Positions 8,201-8,333 of a stretch of DNA of 8,333 bases are shown one piece after another. Numbering within the stretch: position 1 is the stretch's first letter; each line of letters opens with the position of its first letter. The notes under the pieces were generated by a model. That model was given only the letters and a program-made list of their open reading frames with translations. It did no database searches and was not told where the DNA came from. Origin of the DNA: an uncultured Oscillibacter sp. (GTDB taxonomy: Bacteria; Bacillota; Clostridia; Oscillospirales; Oscillospiraceae); NCBI GenBank assembly GCA_946530565.1, contig CAMNAE010000054.1, positions 1 through 8,333 of the forward strand, given 5' to 3'. A program made the position numbers and the translations under genes.

Positions 8201-8333
8201 TCGAAGCTGTCAGGGTCTTCGGGATCCTTCAGATTCGGCGTGAGCGTCTTGCTGGCCTGCGCCTCCGGGAGCGTCTGGGGCGTTGCTTCCGCTGCAAGCA
8301 TGGCGCTGTTGAGATATACGGGCTCCGTCTGGG
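5233..8333 (-). CDS. Sortase-anchored VWA/Cna_B/SpaA adhesin, pilus-tip-like (5' partial)
   Basis: The frame runs from the right edge to a TAA at 5235-5233. The first ATG in the window (8301) is probably internal: the frame stays open upstream (…TEPVYLNSA before it), there is no ribosome-binding site there and no signal peptide follows it. Numbering residues from that ATG: a beta strand region 17-50; VWA about 53-367 with full MIDAS (D63-x-S65-x-S67, T215, D251); a beta linker domain about 370-540; Cna_B-like 544-708; a second isopeptide-type domain 709-857; SpaA-like 862-984; the LPSAG sorting signal at 988-992, a hydrophobic stretch and a tail rich in Arg/Lys. The family role is adhesion by a MIDAS-bearing head on a stiff stalk of isopeptide-stabilised domains, attached to peptidoglycan by a sortase. 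The order resembles pilus-tip adhesins such as RrgA, but no pilin or sortase gene is in view, so a stand-alone wall adhesin is equally possible. The ligand is unknown. Confidence 0.95.
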   Translation of the reverse strand, partial: QTEPVYLNSAMLAAEATPQTLPEAQASKTLTPNLKDPEDPDSFDGTYTLTLSMEVPNISAVSRDRANIVIIYDSSNSMHYDVPGNEWIRDDEHGTYCEVNGKYYQLNCFGTDVRKIFSYIDENGDTHTFGSDQKNSGIFCGPKYRPSKTRMDVAEERVKALAEDLLGQNTESDPQAIELAFVEFASDVQQVQQPTTDLTAFNGWVDDCHTAIELTQNAGDLRGGTNWDAALRAASGQTWDGHSDVVRFDDDDPLYIIFVSDGNPTARTTPDGLKDGDDPTNSNAEYDDGTRIGASGLYGDPIPGVYGTGNSDEKGYNFARAADQASRILDEGTTLYNVGIFGDATRMQNLPNSGYFDGTDEKGIREAFQNIISLVTSRMGYTSLKMTDGLTSMTGCTVDGNPDDFTYTVTKTDEHGNTVDVTQEALGTDFPKATWHEGATPNESGYLTWDLGAKQLLLPGGTYSLSFVVWPSQEAYDLVADLNNGVRTYESLTETERSQVEGKTAPFSLKTNTRAEVTYETASEIKHGDKPAEIKIGEPRTAPLTPPDPMPLTDSTVSVQKVWNDDLDPQQLEDFLKENPSYTTRLSLLKDNDPYLKNLSIPPTDPLSRVWPEVDSSGHEVEHHISTGLMVSTAAVAESGLNVAGYPTCTDGTTVWYILEPGHNYTFTEANSDYHFELEEKIFHPMVVDGALKNVTFDESGTVTAIDDLTTLTATNSLKGGIRVYKQLFDRDGHDITADGCTQTFTVTVTMQNPDGTPYAISAEEGGWRLNYGPNNPNKGEPVYDDLGALVNYGRSERTGISGGSFQAELYAGDFIQVANVDRGVTYEVSEGANPTGFELIGIDYHDHPEKTVSSNESHQVYVKNRQLVQSYDVTILKTGPDAATPLPGAVFDLYGANYVTAEDTVDPDAKPLKSALRSGTDGLIPLGELTEGVYYLVETEAPAGYIPLTTPVKITVHAGGVSYDQGGSSYSQSGHGVSGSAAEGFTLTVVNSTGVTLPSAGGVGTGGFSAFGAFFAGAALLLRQRKARRRE
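5236..5340 (-). other. LPSAG sortase sorting signal with hydrophobic stretch and basic tail
   Basis: The last 35 residues hold LPSAG (988-992), a Gly/Phe/Ala-rich hydrophobic stretch (FSAFGAFFAGAALLL) and a tail of seven Arg/Lys in the last nine residues. This is the three-part layout of sortase substrates. The motif has Ala where LPxTG has Thr, so the cognate enzyme should accept LPxAG. No sortase gene is present in the window. Confidence 0.88.
5350..5718 (-). other. SpaA-like prealbumin-fold domain
   Basis: It has the family hallmarks SYDVTILKTG, PLPGAVFDLYG, YYLVETEAPAGY and a closing LTVVNSTG strand. The predicted isopeptide triad is K868, E929 and N982. This is the membrane-proximal stalk domain, directly before the sorting signal. 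A short G/S/Y-rich loop (about residues 950-973) is inserted before the last strand. Confidence 0.88.
5731..6177 (-). other. Pilin-type isopeptide domain (FctA/SpaA-like)
   Basis: The module begins GGIRVYKQLFDRDG, has an FTVTVTMQNPDG strand, a VTYEVSEG turn and ends YVKNRQ. The order K…(F/T)FTVTV…YxVxE…N matches the pattern of streptococcal-type pilin beta domains with a Lys-Asn bond. Predicted residues are K716, E821 and N855, numbered from the ATG at 8301. Assignment to an exact subfamily is uncertain. Confidence 0.65.
6178..6672 (-). other. Cna_B-like isopeptide domain
   Basis: The domain starts with the VSVQKVWND strand typical of Cna_B repeats, continues with YTFTEANSDYHFE, and ends with LTATNSL. 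Family knowledge predicts an intramolecular Lys-Asn isopeptide bond between K551 and N706 helped by E659 (numbering from the ATG at 8301). The domain is longer (about 165 residues) than a minimal Cna_B repeat because of an insertion around residues 580-640 that carries one cysteine, C639. Confidence 0.75.
7201..8145 (-). other. VWA domain with complete MIDAS (upstream gene)
   Basis: This is the metal-ion-dependent adhesion domain of the upstream protein. The three MIDAS elements are visible: DSSNS after the hydrophobic strand ANIVIIY (D63, S65, S67), the GGTNWDAAL loop (T215) and IIFVSDG (D251), numbered from the ATG at 8301. The spacing is longer than in a plain VWA. About 70 residues with C87, C98 and C130 sit just after the DxSxS loop, and a D/G/N-rich stretch of about 50 residues follows D251. 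Insertions at these places are known in the RrgA pilus-tip adhesin, where they form arms around the metal site. Binding of a divalent cation and a host or matrix ligand is inferred from the family. Confidence 0.9.

Noticed and set aside
8299..8301. ATG at 8301 as the start of the adhesin
   Set aside because: The frame is open to the right edge, the upstream residues look like the same protein, no ribosome-binding site precedes it and no signal peptide follows it. The gene is 5'-truncated by the window.

Overview
The window carries two very large, secreted, multidomain surface-protein genes. Both lie on the minus strand, so transcription runs from right to left, and both are cut by a window edge. 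A 457-bp intergenic region separates them. The coding DNA is GC-rich, while the terminator and promoter between the genes are AT-rich. The domain vocabulary is that of high-GC gut Clostridia (Bacillota; Oscillospiraceae- or Lachnospiraceae-like): VWA domains with an intact metal site, Cna_B/SpaA-type isopeptide domains, an LPxTG-like tail, and an N-terminal signal ending in a 'PAIT' motif. This taxonomic guess is inference from domain style; no marker gene is present.

Region 1 (8333 to 5233, minus): the C-terminal part, at least 1032 residues, of a sortase-anchored adhesin. It has a VWA domain with a complete MIDAS, three predicted isopeptide-type beta domains and an LPSAG sorting signal with a basic tail. 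The layout resembles a pilus-tip or MSCRAMM-type adhesin. Its start lies beyond the right edge.

Region 2 (5232 to 4776): non-coding. A perfect 18-bp-stem A/T-flanked hairpin acts as terminator for the upstream gene. It is followed by an extended -10 promoter, a GC-rich 5' leader of about 200 nt with a small hairpin, and a GGAG ribosome-binding site.

Region 3 (4775 to 1, minus): the first 1591 codons, with no stop, of a giant surface protein. In order it has a signal/TM segment, ten Cys/His repeats of the form C-x4-H-x-H-x3-C, a CHAP amidase domain with all catalytic residues visible, a Gly/Ser/Pro/Glu linker, several beta-rich modules, a VWA domain with complete MIDAS and a large insertion, and further beta modules. 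The C-terminus, where a wall anchor would be expected, is outside the window.

The two genes probably form one surface-display locus, each transcribed separately. The most unusual part is the joining of a ten-unit Cys/His array, a peptidoglycan-hydrolase domain and a MIDAS adhesion domain in one chain. No sortase, RNA gene, mobile element, CRISPR array or plus-strand gene can be supported here.
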